64,000 nt of DNA, from assembly GCA_037128705.1 (NCBI GenBank), contig JBAXVX010000014.1, forward strand, positions 30,365 through 94,364, written 5' to 3'. This document shows positions 9,159-16,274 of the stretch, one piece after another. Numbering within the stretch: position 1 is the first letter of the stretch; every line of letters begins with the position of its first letter. A program made the translations under genes and the position numbers. A model generated the notes under the pieces. It did not search any database, had not been told where the DNA came from, and saw nothing but the letters and a program-made list of their open reading frames with translations. The stretch comes from CAIVAT01 sp037128705. Its GTDB lineage: Bacteria; Bacteroidota; Bacteroidia; Bacteroidales; FEN-979.

Positions 9159-10268
9159 TCACTTTTTCAGATACTTCTGCTTAACCACGTCATAGGACTG
9201 GAAATCGCGGAATCCCCATTTGGCCAGCACGATACCATCTTTCAAAATCAGGAGGCCCGGATTGGACCGAACCATGGTTTTCAGGACAACATCATCGGCA
9301 TTGTAATAGTTAAATGCCGTTCCATTGGCCATACGGAACTGTTTTATCTCTCCAGGAAGGGAATTGGTGAGGCAAATGAAAGAGTAACCATCCGCAGCAG
9401 CCTTTTTATAGAAGGGAAGGATCTTATGAAAACCCTCCCGGTGCGCCTTGTTCAGATCATAGGCCACCAGGATGAACTGGTAATCGGGATTGTTCAGAAT
9501 GGCGGAGGTGAAATCCGTCCCGTTCTGATCCTCCACACGCAAGGCCATACCCTGGTTTTTATTCGGATCAACGACGCGCTGGCTTTTAAAGATCCAGTTT
9601 GCAAGCCATACCGAATCATTCCAGGGGTAATCCGGCGATACATATTCCTTTTCCTCTCCCGTCAGTTTATTTTTATAGGTCACAAAAAATGTCACGGGCA
9701 GGGTCTCTTTTTTATTTACCCGGTTTCCTACCTTCCAGTCCATGAAATCGATGATCGGCAGGTGCCGGTAGCAATAAATTGACAAAGCGGAGAAAGCAAC
9801 CGCAATCATCATCAACATGGAAAAATCACCCCAGGAAGGTAAAAGGCTTCTGAATTTCTTCCGCCAGATGAATATGGGCACAACAAAACCCATCAGGATG
9901 AGGTTTTTAATGAACGTTTGTATATTGGTGAGTTTCAATGCTTCACCAAAGCATCCGCAATCGGGGACAAGGTTGTATACTGCATCGAAAAAAGTCAATA
10001 CCGTAAAGTAGATCATCATGGCCAATAAAGCCCAGGCCATTTTACGGATCCAGAGATTGAACAGGAGGCTGATTCCGACTGAAAATTCAAGAACACATAA
10101 AAAAATGGTCAGGTAGAGGCTGAATTGCATAAACCAGGGAATATTGAAGGCAAGGAAATAATCATCCATCATGTAAACCGTGCCCAACGGATCAATGGCC
10201 TTAACAAACCCTGAATAAATAAACACAAGTCCAACAAGAATCCGGAAAATAGTTCTTAGAATTTTCAT
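9159..10268 (-). CDS. DoxX-type (BT_3928-like) membrane protein with soluble C-terminal domain
   Basis: About 369 residues. The first 130 form a four-helix DoxX-like membrane domain (RTIFRILVGLVFIYSGF, then FLCVLEFSVGISLLF); the remainder, after residue 170, is a soluble region resembling a redox-type fold but without a CxxC pair. This matches the BT_3928-type proteins that accompany tpiA in Bacteroidetes. Start: the reading frame continues upstream as antisense of folP, which is not credible; the ATG at 10268 (or 10280, four codons earlier) begins directly at the first helix. It is divergent from folP and followed 22 bp later by the permease gene. Confidence 0.8.
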   Translation of the reverse strand: MKILRTIFRILVGLVFIYSGFVKAIDPLGTVYMMDDYFLAFNIPWFMQFSLYLTIFLCVLEFSVGISLLFNLWIRKMAWALLAMMIYFTVLTFFDAVYNLVPDCGCFGEALKLTNIQTFIKNLILMGFVVPIFIWRKKFRSLLPSWGDFSMLMMIAVAFSALSIYCYRHLPIIDFMDWKVGNRVNKKETLPVTFFVTYKNKLTGEEKEYVSPDYPWNDSVWLANWIFKSQRVVDPNKNQGMALRVEDQNGTDFTSAILNNPDYQFILVAYDLNKAHREGFHKILPFYKKAAADGYSFICLTNSLPGEIKQFRMANGTAFNYYNADDVVLKTMVRSNPGLLILKDGIVLAKWGFRDFQSYDVVKQKYLKK

Positions 10269-10321
10269 ACCTCTTTCCATATTTCTGAGGCTAAAATTAA
10301 CAATTTTCCCGGTTTTGGTTG

Positions 10322-10329
10322 TACTTTTG
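10322..10329 (+). promoter_or_regulatory. TAnnTTTG -7 box before folP
   Basis: TACTTTTG lies 21 nt before the folP ATG in the divergent gap shared with the DoxX-like gene. No good -33 TTG is seen at the expected distance. Confidence 0.5.
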
Positions 10330-10350
10330 GGCAGCATTTTTAACAAAGAA

Positions 10351-11175
10351 ATGAACAAACTTTTTTGGGAGACTAAAGAATTGGATCTTGCAATCCCGCT
10401 GGTTATGGGGATCCTGAATATCACCCCCGATTCTTTTTTCGACGGAGGCCGGTACACAACCCTCTCCGACCAGTTGAACCATGCAGAGCAGATGATCCTC
10501 GACGGGGCTTCGATCATCGATATCGGGGCGGTTTCAACCCGACCGGGATCAGCCGAAGTGAGCGAAACATTCGAAATTGAACGGCTGCTCCCCGCCCTGA
10601 AATCCATCCGCAAACATTTTCCCGATTGTTTCATTTCGGTTGACACGTTTCGCGCCTCCGTTGCCAGAGCGGTCATTGGAGAAGGGGCCGACATGATAAA
10701 TGACATTTACGGCGGCCGGTTTGAAAAAGGAATGTTCGAAACCATGGCCGCGCTAAATGTGCCCTACATCCTCATGCACATGCAAGGCAGCCCGCAGAAC
10801 ATGCAGCAACATCCAGGGTACGCCGATGTGGTTGCTGAGGTCACCTATTTTTTCGAAAAACAGCTTGACCTATGCCGGGAGAAAGGGATACGGCAGGTTT
10901 TGGTTGACCCCGGGTTCGGGTTCGGGAAATCGGTTGAACATAATTTCGCTCTGCTTGAACACCTCGACGGGTTCAAATCGTTTGGAATGCCTGTTGTCGC
11001 CGGACTTTCCCGCAAATCAATGATTCACCGCGTGTTGAAGATCACTCCGGCTGAGGCCGGGAACGGCACGACCGTGCTGAATACCATTGCGCTGATGAAG
11101 GGAGCCGACATTTTAAGGGTCCATGACGTCAAAGAGGCGATGGAGGCCGTCAAACTGGTGAAACAACTCAGTTAA
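10351..11175 (+). CDS. folP: Dihydropteroate synthase
   Basis: Condenses p-aminobenzoate with dihydropterin pyrophosphate in folate synthesis; the sulfonamide target. Start chosen at the ATG at 10351 (MNKLFWETKELDL), because the 12 codons upstream begin with TTG and cover a promoter box. The 274-residue chain has signature 1, MGILNITPDSFFDGG, the DIGAVSTRPGS loop, the pterin-binding DMINDIYGG segment, and the phosphate-binding DPGFGFGKSVEHN and GLSRKSMI motifs. It is followed 42 bp later by cdaA, a pairing I recognise as common in Bacteroidetes. Confidence 0.96.
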   Translation: MNKLFWETKELDLAIPLVMGILNITPDSFFDGGRYTTLSDQLNHAEQMILDGASIIDIGAVSTRPGSAEVSETFEIERLLPALKSIRKHFPDCFISVDTFRASVARAVIGEGADMINDIYGGRFEKGMFETMAALNVPYILMHMQGSPQNMQQHPGYADVVAEVTYFFEKQLDLCREKGIRQVLVDPGFGFGKSVEHNFALLEHLDGFKSFGMPVVAGLSRKSMIHRVLKITPAEAGNGTTVLNTIALMKGADILRVHDVKEAMEAVKLVKQLS

Positions 11176-11186
11176 CCGGAATTTGC

Positions 11187-11194
11187 TACCTTTG
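11187..11194 (+). promoter_or_regulatory. TAnnTTTG -7 box before cdaA
   Basis: TACCTTTG in the 42-bp gap after folP, 23 nt before the cdaA ATG; suggests cdaA has its own promoter as well as read-through from folP. No clear -33 box. Confidence 0.5.
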
Positions 11195-11217
11195 AATCCG
11201 GAAAAGTAATACCACCT

Positions 11218-12000
11218 ATGTTTCTTATTGGCCTGTTCAGTTTTCGCGTCGTCGACATCATCGATATACTTTTATTTGCAATTCTGTTATATGAAATCTA
11301 TAACCTCGTAAAAGGGACAGCGGCCATCCGGATCTTTATCGGGATCATCGCGGTATATGTCATCTGGAAAGTTGTCAAAGCTTTGCAGATGCAGTTGCTT
11401 ACTGAGATTCTCGGGCAATTTATCAGCGTGGGTGTTATTGCCCTGATTGTGGTGTTCCAACCCGAAATCAGGCAGTTCCTGCTGTTGGTGGGGAATACCA
11501 GGATCATCAAAAACCAGCGAAAGCGGTTTCTCTTCTGGCGTTTTAAGATCAACAACCCCGTCAACCTGAACATTGATAAAATTGTAATGGCCTGTCAGAA
11601 AATGTCGGAAACCAAAACGGGTGCGTTGATCGTTATCACACAGCAAAATGAACTTAATCAATACATTGCAACGGGACAGCCTGTTGATTGCAAGATCTCG
11701 GAGGTCATGCTGGAGACCATTTTCTTTAAGAACAGTCCGCTGCATGATGGCGCCGTGATCATCACAGGCGATCATATTCGCGCGGCGCGATGCATCCTTC
11801 CGGTCTCAAACAAGGAGGGCATTCCACCCTATTGCGGGCTGCGCCACCGGGCTGCAGTTGGAATTACTGAGAAATCAGATGCCATCGCCATTGTTGTCTC
11901 GGAAGAACGGGGGCGGCTTGCCTACAGTTATGAAGGCAACCTGTATGAAAACATTACACCGGCCAACCTGTCGACAGCACTGGTAAGCCTGTTCAAATAA
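11218..12000 (+). CDS. cdaA: Membrane diadenylate cyclase (c-di-AMP synthase)
   Basis: Makes the second messenger c-di-AMP from two ATP, controlling potassium and osmotic balance and cell wall homeostasis. The 260-residue chain has three N-terminal membrane helices (about residues 12-85) and a C-terminal DAC domain with the catalytic DGA motif (177-179, in SPLHDGAVI) and RHR motif (209-211, in GLRHRAAVG). In Firmicutes the neighbours are ybbR and glmM; here the partner is folP. No c-di-AMP phosphodiesterase gene is visible in the window. Confidence 0.95.
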   Translation: MFLIGLFSFRVVDIIDILLFAILLYEIYNLVKGTAAIRIFIGIIAVYVIWKVVKALQMQLLTEILGQFISVGVIALIVVFQPEIRQFLLLVGNTRIIKNQRKRFLFWRFKINNPVNLNIDKIVMACQKMSETKTGALIVITQQNELNQYIATGQPVDCKISEVMLETIFFKNSPLHDGAVIITGDHIRAARCILPVSNKEGIPPYCGLRHRAAVGITEKSDAIAIVVSEERGRLAYSYEGNLYENITPANLSTALVSLFK

Positions 12001-12055
12001 TGAAGCGGGCATCCGCAAAGAGGATGCGTACCATCAACCCCGGAGTTTTCGATTT

Positions 12056-12628
12056 TTACCTCTTTTTGGTCTTCTTCATCTTTGCAAGCGAATCAGCACG
12101 ACGGGCACTGTCGGCTTTCGCTCTTGCTTCAAATTCCCTGACGATCATTTCGGGTGTTTTCCCCAGATTTTGGAGTGCCAGTTTGGCATCCTTTGTAAAA
12201 TCATTCGATGGATATTTCTCGATGAATATCGTATAGGTCTCACGGGCTTTGTCAAGATCATGCATCAGGTTTTCATAAACAAAAGCTTTGAAGAACATGC
12301 ACATCGCTGCTTTTGACTTACCGGGATAATCCTGAATATATTGATCGAAAAACAGGAGCGCCTTTTTCCCGTCACCCGCGTTCATGGCCAGGTTGGCTGC
12401 TTTGAATAAATACCCTGCCGACAGGGAATCCTGCGGATATTCCAGGATGAATTCCATGTAGAAGGCAACCAGGCTGTCTGATTTTTCCTTGTTAAAGCTG
12501 ACAACATCGGGCGAGAAGAGATTTTTTTCCATGACATTGATGCGGCTGACAGATTTTTCGTGCGATGGTTTGCACCCCGTCACCAATACAATTGAAATAA
12601 AGAGAAGGGTAATGATCTGATTTTTCAT
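12056..12628 (-). CDS. TPR-type lipoprotein
   Basis: 190 residues with a lipoprotein signal (lipid-attachment Cys19 in LVTGCKPS), so anchored in the envelope. Residues 50-160 form tetratricopeptide-like helical pairs recognisable from their spacing and the FDQYIQDYPGKSKAA and FIEKYPSNDFTKDAK turns, as in BamD/YbgF-type proteins. The C-terminus is a charged tail. It is the last gene of a minus-strand cluster after ruvX and def, 44 bp after def. A role in outer-membrane assembly or division is only an analogy. It converges with cdaA. Confidence 0.8.
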   Translation of the reverse strand: MKNQIITLLFISIVLVTGCKPSHEKSVSRINVMEKNLFSPDVVSFNKEKSDSLVAFYMEFILEYPQDSLSAGYLFKAANLAMNAGDGKKALLFFDQYIQDYPGKSKAAMCMFFKAFVYENLMHDLDKARETYTIFIEKYPSNDFTKDAKLALQNLGKTPEMIVREFEARAKADSARRADSLAKMKKTKKR

Positions 12629-12672
12629 AGGGTTGATTTTTCTGTTTTTAACCTGAGCCTGTGTGGGATATT

Positions 12673-13245
12673 CTATCTTCGACCTTTTTTAACCTGTGGA
12701 AAGAGCATTTTATACGACACCTCAACATTTCCTTTGCTGATATCAGATAGCCTTCGTTTAAGCAGCATCTTTTTCAGGGAGGGAATGCGGTCGACGAACA
12801 CAATGCCCTCAATGTGATCGTATTCATGCTGAACGACCCGTGCAATGACCCCATCGAACCGTTCATCATGTTCTACAAAATTTTCATCCAGGTACCTGAT
12901 ATGGATAACAGGTTTTCGCACAATGTCCTCCCTTAACCCGGGAAAACTGAGACAGCCTTCGTTGAAAGAAAATTCCTCTCCCTCCTCTTTGTATATCTGT
13001 GCATTGATCAAAACCTTCTTAAAAAATTCCGTTTCGGGGTACTTTTCCATAAAGGCAGAGGCATCAATCACAATAAGCCGGATGGACCGGTTCACCTGGG
13101 GTGCGGCCAATCCCACACCATCTGACTGGTACATGGTTTCCCACATATTTTCTATAAACCCCTTCAAATCGGGATAATCTGAAGGAATTTCTTCCGCTAC
13201 TTTTTTTAACACCGGATGTCCGTATGCAACAACTGGCAAAGTCAT
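12673..13245 (-). CDS. def: Peptide deformylase
   Basis: Metalloenzyme removing the formyl group from the initiator methionine of new proteins. All three motifs are present in the 190-residue chain: motif 1 GVGLAAPQ (43-50), motif 2 EGCLSFPG with metal ligand Cys98, and motif 3 QHEYDHIEG with ligands His140 and His144 and catalytic Glu141. The gene lies between ruvX and a TPR lipoprotein gene, spaced 49 and 44 bp. Confidence 0.97.
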   Translation of the reverse strand: MTLPVVAYGHPVLKKVAEEIPSDYPDLKGFIENMWETMYQSDGVGLAAPQVNRSIRLIVIDASAFMEKYPETEFFKKVLINAQIYKEEGEEFSFNEGCLSFPGLREDIVRKPVIHIRYLDENFVEHDERFDGVIARVVQHEYDHIEGIVFVDRIPSLKKMLLKRRLSDISKGNVEVSYKMLFPQVKKGRR

Positions 13246-13294
13246 ACAATCTTGGTTAAATGTCTACTGAATGAATAAAACGGGAAAAAATAAT

Positions 13295-13717
13295 TCATCT
13301 TCCGGAGCTCTCTTTTTCCATATAAGACTGCAGGATGATCGTTGCACTTACCGTATCAACCAGGGCTTTATCCTGGCGCACTTTTTTCTTCATTCCTGCT
13401 TCCAGGATAGCGCGTGAAGCCATCAGCGAAGTAAAACGTTCATCCATCCTCACCACCGGAATGGCTGGAAAAGCAGCCCTGAGCCTGTGAATAAAGGGCT
13501 CAATGAAAACTGCCGATTCCGAGACTGTATTGTTCATCTGTTTCGGTTCTCCCACCACAAAACACTCTACCTGATTGTTTCTCAGGTAATCCGTCAGATA
13601 GTCAAGTACATCCATCGACCGTACCGTGGTCAAACCCGTGGCAATGATCTTGAGTTCATCGGTCACTGCAAGGCCGGTCCGTTTTTGTCCGTAATCAATC
13701 GCAACAATCCTGCCCAT
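13295..13717 (-). CDS. ruvX: Putative pre-16S rRNA nuclease RuvX/YqgF
   Basis: RNase H-fold protein of 140 residues, implicated in 16S rRNA 5' maturation. The first strand MGRIVAIDYGQKRTGLAVTD carries the catalytic Asp, the middle acidic residue lies in VVGEPKQMNN, and the third region is MDERFTSLMA. First gene of the ruvX-def-TPR cluster, with a perfect TAnnTTTG box 15 nt upstream. Confidence 0.93.
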   Translation of the reverse strand: MGRIVAIDYGQKRTGLAVTDELKIIATGLTTVRSMDVLDYLTDYLRNNQVECFVVGEPKQMNNTVSESAVFIEPFIHRLRAAFPAIPVVRMDERFTSLMASRAILEAGMKKKVRQDKALVDTVSATIILQSYMEKESSGR

Positions 13718-13732
13718 CCTTCAATTTTGGTG

Positions 13733-13740
13733 CAAAGCTA
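13733..13740 (-). promoter_or_regulatory. TAnnTTTG -7 box before ruvX
   Basis: TAGCTTTG on the minus strand, 15 nt before the ruvX ATG, in the 77-bp divergent gap with dapD. No -33 TTG at the usual distance. Confidence 0.5.
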
Positions 13741-13761
13741 CGAAGATTTGAAATTTTTAGC

Positions 13762-13769
13762 TAATTTTG
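13762..13769 (+). promoter_or_regulatory. TAnnTTTG -7 box before dapD
   Basis: TAATTTTG on the plus strand, 25 nt before the dapD ATG. Together with the ruvX box on the other strand it defines a compact divergent promoter region. Confidence 0.5.
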
Positions 13770-13794
13770 GAATGCAGAAAATGTCTCCATACAC

Positions 13795-14610
13795 ATGACC
13801 AATCTTAAACAAATCATTGAATCAGCCTGGGATGACCGCGAGTTACTGAAGGAATCCGGAACAAAGGAGGCAATTTCTGAAGTAGTTGATCAGCTTGACC
13901 AGGGCCGCCTGCGTATTGCAGATTTCAGGGAGGGGGAATGGGTTACCCATGCGTGGATCAAAAAGGCTGTGATCCTTTACTTTCCCATCCGCAAGATGGA
14001 ACTGACCGAGGTGGGGCCATTTCAATTTTATGATAAAATCCCGCTGAAGACAAACTGGGATAAACTGGGTGTTCGTGTGGTGCCTCACGCGATCGCCCGC
14101 TACGGATCATTCATCGCTTCCGGGGTGGTGATGATGCCCTCCTATGTCAATATCGGGGCTTACATCGATGCGGGGACCATGGTTGATACCTGGGCCACCG
14201 TTGGCTCGTGCGCCCAGATCGGGAAGCACTGTCACCTGAGCGGGGGCGTTGGAATTGGCGGGGTGCTTGAACCGGTCCAGGCCGCGCCTGTGATCATTGA
14301 GGATCACTGTTTCCTCGGTTCCCGGAGCATCGTGGTGGAGGGGGTCCGTCTGGGCCGTGAGGTTGTGCTGGGAGCCAATGTTGTGTTAACCGGTTCTACC
14401 CGGATCATTGATGTTTCAGGTGATGCACCTGTTGAATATAAAGGATATGTTCCTCCCCGTTCCGTGGTGATCCCCGGTACCCTTCCCAAAAAATTCCCGG
14501 CAGGTATTTACCAGGTGCCCTGTGCCCTGATCATCGGGCAGCGCAAGGAATCAACCGACATGAAAACATCATTAAACCAGGCATTACGGGACTTTGATGT
14601 GGCTGTGTAA
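13795..14610 (+). CDS. dapD: Tetrahydrodipicolinate N-succinyltransferase
   Basis: Succinylates tetrahydrodipicolinate in the lysine/diaminopimelate pathway that feeds peptidoglycan. The 271-residue product has the family length, an N-terminal helical domain, and a left-handed beta-helix of hexapeptide repeats (about residues 100-200: GVVMMPSYVNIGAYIDAG, then GGVGIGGVLEP), followed by the conserved C-terminal YKGYVPPRSVVIPGT stretch. The GT9 gene begins on the very next base after the stop, so the two are coupled. Confidence 0.97.
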   Translation: MTNLKQIIESAWDDRELLKESGTKEAISEVVDQLDQGRLRIADFREGEWVTHAWIKKAVILYFPIRKMELTEVGPFQFYDKIPLKTNWDKLGVRVVPHAIARYGSFIASGVVMMPSYVNIGAYIDAGTMVDTWATVGSCAQIGKHCHLSGGVGIGGVLEPVQAAPVIIEDHCFLGSRSIVVEGVRLGREVVLGANVVLTGSTRIIDVSGDAPVEYKGYVPPRSVVIPGTLPKKFPAGIYQVPCALIIGQRKESTDMKTSLNQALRDFDVAV

Positions 14611-15594
14611 ATGAAAAAAATTCTGGTAATTCAAACGGCCTCCATCGGAGATGTTATCCTTGCTACACCGGTGCTTGAAAAATTGCACCATTACTTTCCC
14701 GGAGCAAAGATTGACCTCCTGGTAAAAAAGGGAAACGAGACTCTATTTTCGGGCCATCCATTCCTGCATGATTTGCTTACCTGGGATAAGCAATTCCACA
14801 AATACCGCAACTTTGATAAACTGATGCACCAGGTCTGGTTCGCGAAGTATGATCTCGTCGTCAACATGCAGCGGTTCTTCCTCACGGGGTTGATGACCGG
14901 GATTTCGCGTGCCGGGATGCGCATCGGTTTCGATAAAAATCCATTGTCGTTTCTTTTCACACACAAGATCAATCATAAGTTCGGGAAGGGAATTCATGAA
15001 ATCGAGCGGAACCTGGTCCTCATCAGCGCGATGACCGACAATGAAAGGACGATGCCACGGATCTATCCGGGTCCCTCCGATTTCAACCACGTGGCCGCAT
15101 TCAAGACCGGCTTGTATTATACCCTTTCACCTGCATCACTTTGGTTCACAAAGCAGTTCCCGGCAGAAAAGTGGGTCGGATTGGCAAAGCTTATCTCCCG
15201 GGATGCAGCCGTTTACCTCCTTGGTTCCCCCGGCGACGTCTCCCTTTGTGATGAAATAATCAGGCAGGCGAACCATCCGGCCATGAAAAACCTTGCAGGC
15301 AAACTTACCTTCCTGCAATCGGCCGCCCTGATGAAGGATGCACGGATGAATTTCACAAACGATTCAGCCCCGATGCACCTGGCTTCGGCTGTCAATGCGC
15401 CTGTCACCGCCATCTATTGTTCCACCATCCCCGGTTTCGGATTCGGACCTCTTTCAGACATTTCCCGGGTTGTGGAGATCACAGAAAAACTGCCTTGCCG
15501 GCCATGCGGACTCCATGGATACAGGTCATGCCCGGAAAAACATTTCAGGTGTGCCATGGGGATCACTAACGATCAGCTCGCCGCGTTTTTGTAG
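14611..15594 (+). CDS. Glycosyltransferase family 9 (heptosyltransferase-like)
   Basis: 327 residues resembling ADP-heptose:LPS heptosyltransferases, which build the inner core of lipopolysaccharide. The N-terminus MKKILVIQTASIGDVILATP has the family's IGDVxxxTP loop; the C-terminal half contains FTNDSAPMHLASA, the usual nucleotide-sugar motif with Asp, His and Ala, followed by a Cys-rich end CRPCGLHGYRSCPEKHFRC that is common in this family. It abuts dapD with no gap. Sugar specificity cannot be read from the sequence. Confidence 0.88.
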   Translation: MKKILVIQTASIGDVILATPVLEKLHHYFPGAKIDLLVKKGNETLFSGHPFLHDLLTWDKQFHKYRNFDKLMHQVWFAKYDLVVNMQRFFLTGLMTGISRAGMRIGFDKNPLSFLFTHKINHKFGKGIHEIERNLVLISAMTDNERTMPRIYPGPSDFNHVAAFKTGLYYTLSPASLWFTKQFPAEKWVGLAKLISRDAAVYLLGSPGDVSLCDEIIRQANHPAMKNLAGKLTFLQSAALMKDARMNFTNDSAPMHLASAVNAPVTAIYCSTIPGFGFGPLSDISRVVEITEKLPCRPCGLHGYRSCPEKHFRCAMGITNDQLAAFL

Positions 15595-15643
15595 CAAAAT
15601 TTCCTGTTTTTTGAACTCCTGCCATCCATGGGCAATTTGTCAC

Positions 15644-15651
15644 TACCTTTG
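15644..15651 (+). promoter_or_regulatory. TAnnTTTG -7 box before the tsaC-type gene
   Basis: TACCTTTG in the 90-bp gap after the GT9 gene, 33 nt before the next ATG. No good -33 box at the usual distance. Confidence 0.5.
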
Positions 15652-15684
15652 CACGTTATTTTGCAGACTGGTTTTTATTAATGT

Positions 15685-16257
15685 ATGTCAATAACAGAGA
15701 AGGAAATACTGCTTTGTATCAACGTTTTGGCCGGAGGAGGAACGTTGTTGTATCCAACCGACACCATCTGGGGTATTGGGTGTGATGCAACGAATCCCGT
15801 GGCCATCGACAAGGTATATCGCTTGAAAAGAAAGATTGAAAGGAAAAACCTGATCATTCTGCTCGATGAAGCGGAAAGAATCGGGGATTATGTCTCCGTG
15901 GTCCCCGACATTGCATGGGGTCTTCTTAAAAGTGTTGACACCCCGCTCACTATCATCTATCCTGATGCGAAAAACCTTGCTGCAAATGTGATTGCCGATG
16001 ATGGTTCCATTGCCATCCGCGTTGTTGGAAATGATTTTTGCAGGAGCCTGATCAGGAAATTTGGGAAACCCATCGTATCCACCTCCGCAAATATTTCAGG
16101 TCATCAGCCTCCCAGGGAATTTAAAGATATTGACAACGAAATCATTGAAGGGGTCGATCATGTAGTTGATGAATCGCTTGATCAGCTTCAGCAGGTCAAG
16201 GCCTCCAGAATCATCAAACTTTTTCTGAATGGAGAATTCAGAATTATCCGTCATTAA
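15685..16257 (+). CDS. tsaC: L-threonylcarbamoyladenylate synthase (TsaC/YrdC type)
   Basis: Makes threonylcarbamoyl-AMP from threonine, bicarbonate and ATP for the t6A modification of tRNAs that read ANN codons. The 190-residue chain is a single YrdC domain without the Sua5 extension: GGGTLLYPTDTIWGIGCDA near residue 18, KRKIERKNLIILLD near residue 48, and SIAIRVV and PIVSTSANISG near residues 110-135. The TonB receptor gene follows 17 bp later. Confidence 0.93.
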   Translation: MSITEKEILLCINVLAGGGTLLYPTDTIWGIGCDATNPVAIDKVYRLKRKIERKNLIILLDEAERIGDYVSVVPDIAWGLLKSVDTPLTIIYPDAKNLAANVIADDGSIAIRVVGNDFCRSLIRKFGKPIVSTSANISGHQPPREFKDIDNEIIEGVDHVVDESLDQLQQVKASRIIKLFLNGEFRIIRH

Positions 16258-16274
16258 CTTTACATTGAAATCCC

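Noticed and set aside
10269..10706. N-terminal extension of the DoxX-like protein by 146 codons
   Set aside because: The extension is antisense to folP and has no membrane or domain logic; the helix begins at the ATG at 10268 or 10280.
12009..12027. GCATCC/GGATGC hairpin after cdaA
   Set aside because: Six-base-pair stem with no following T-run; too weak to call a terminator.
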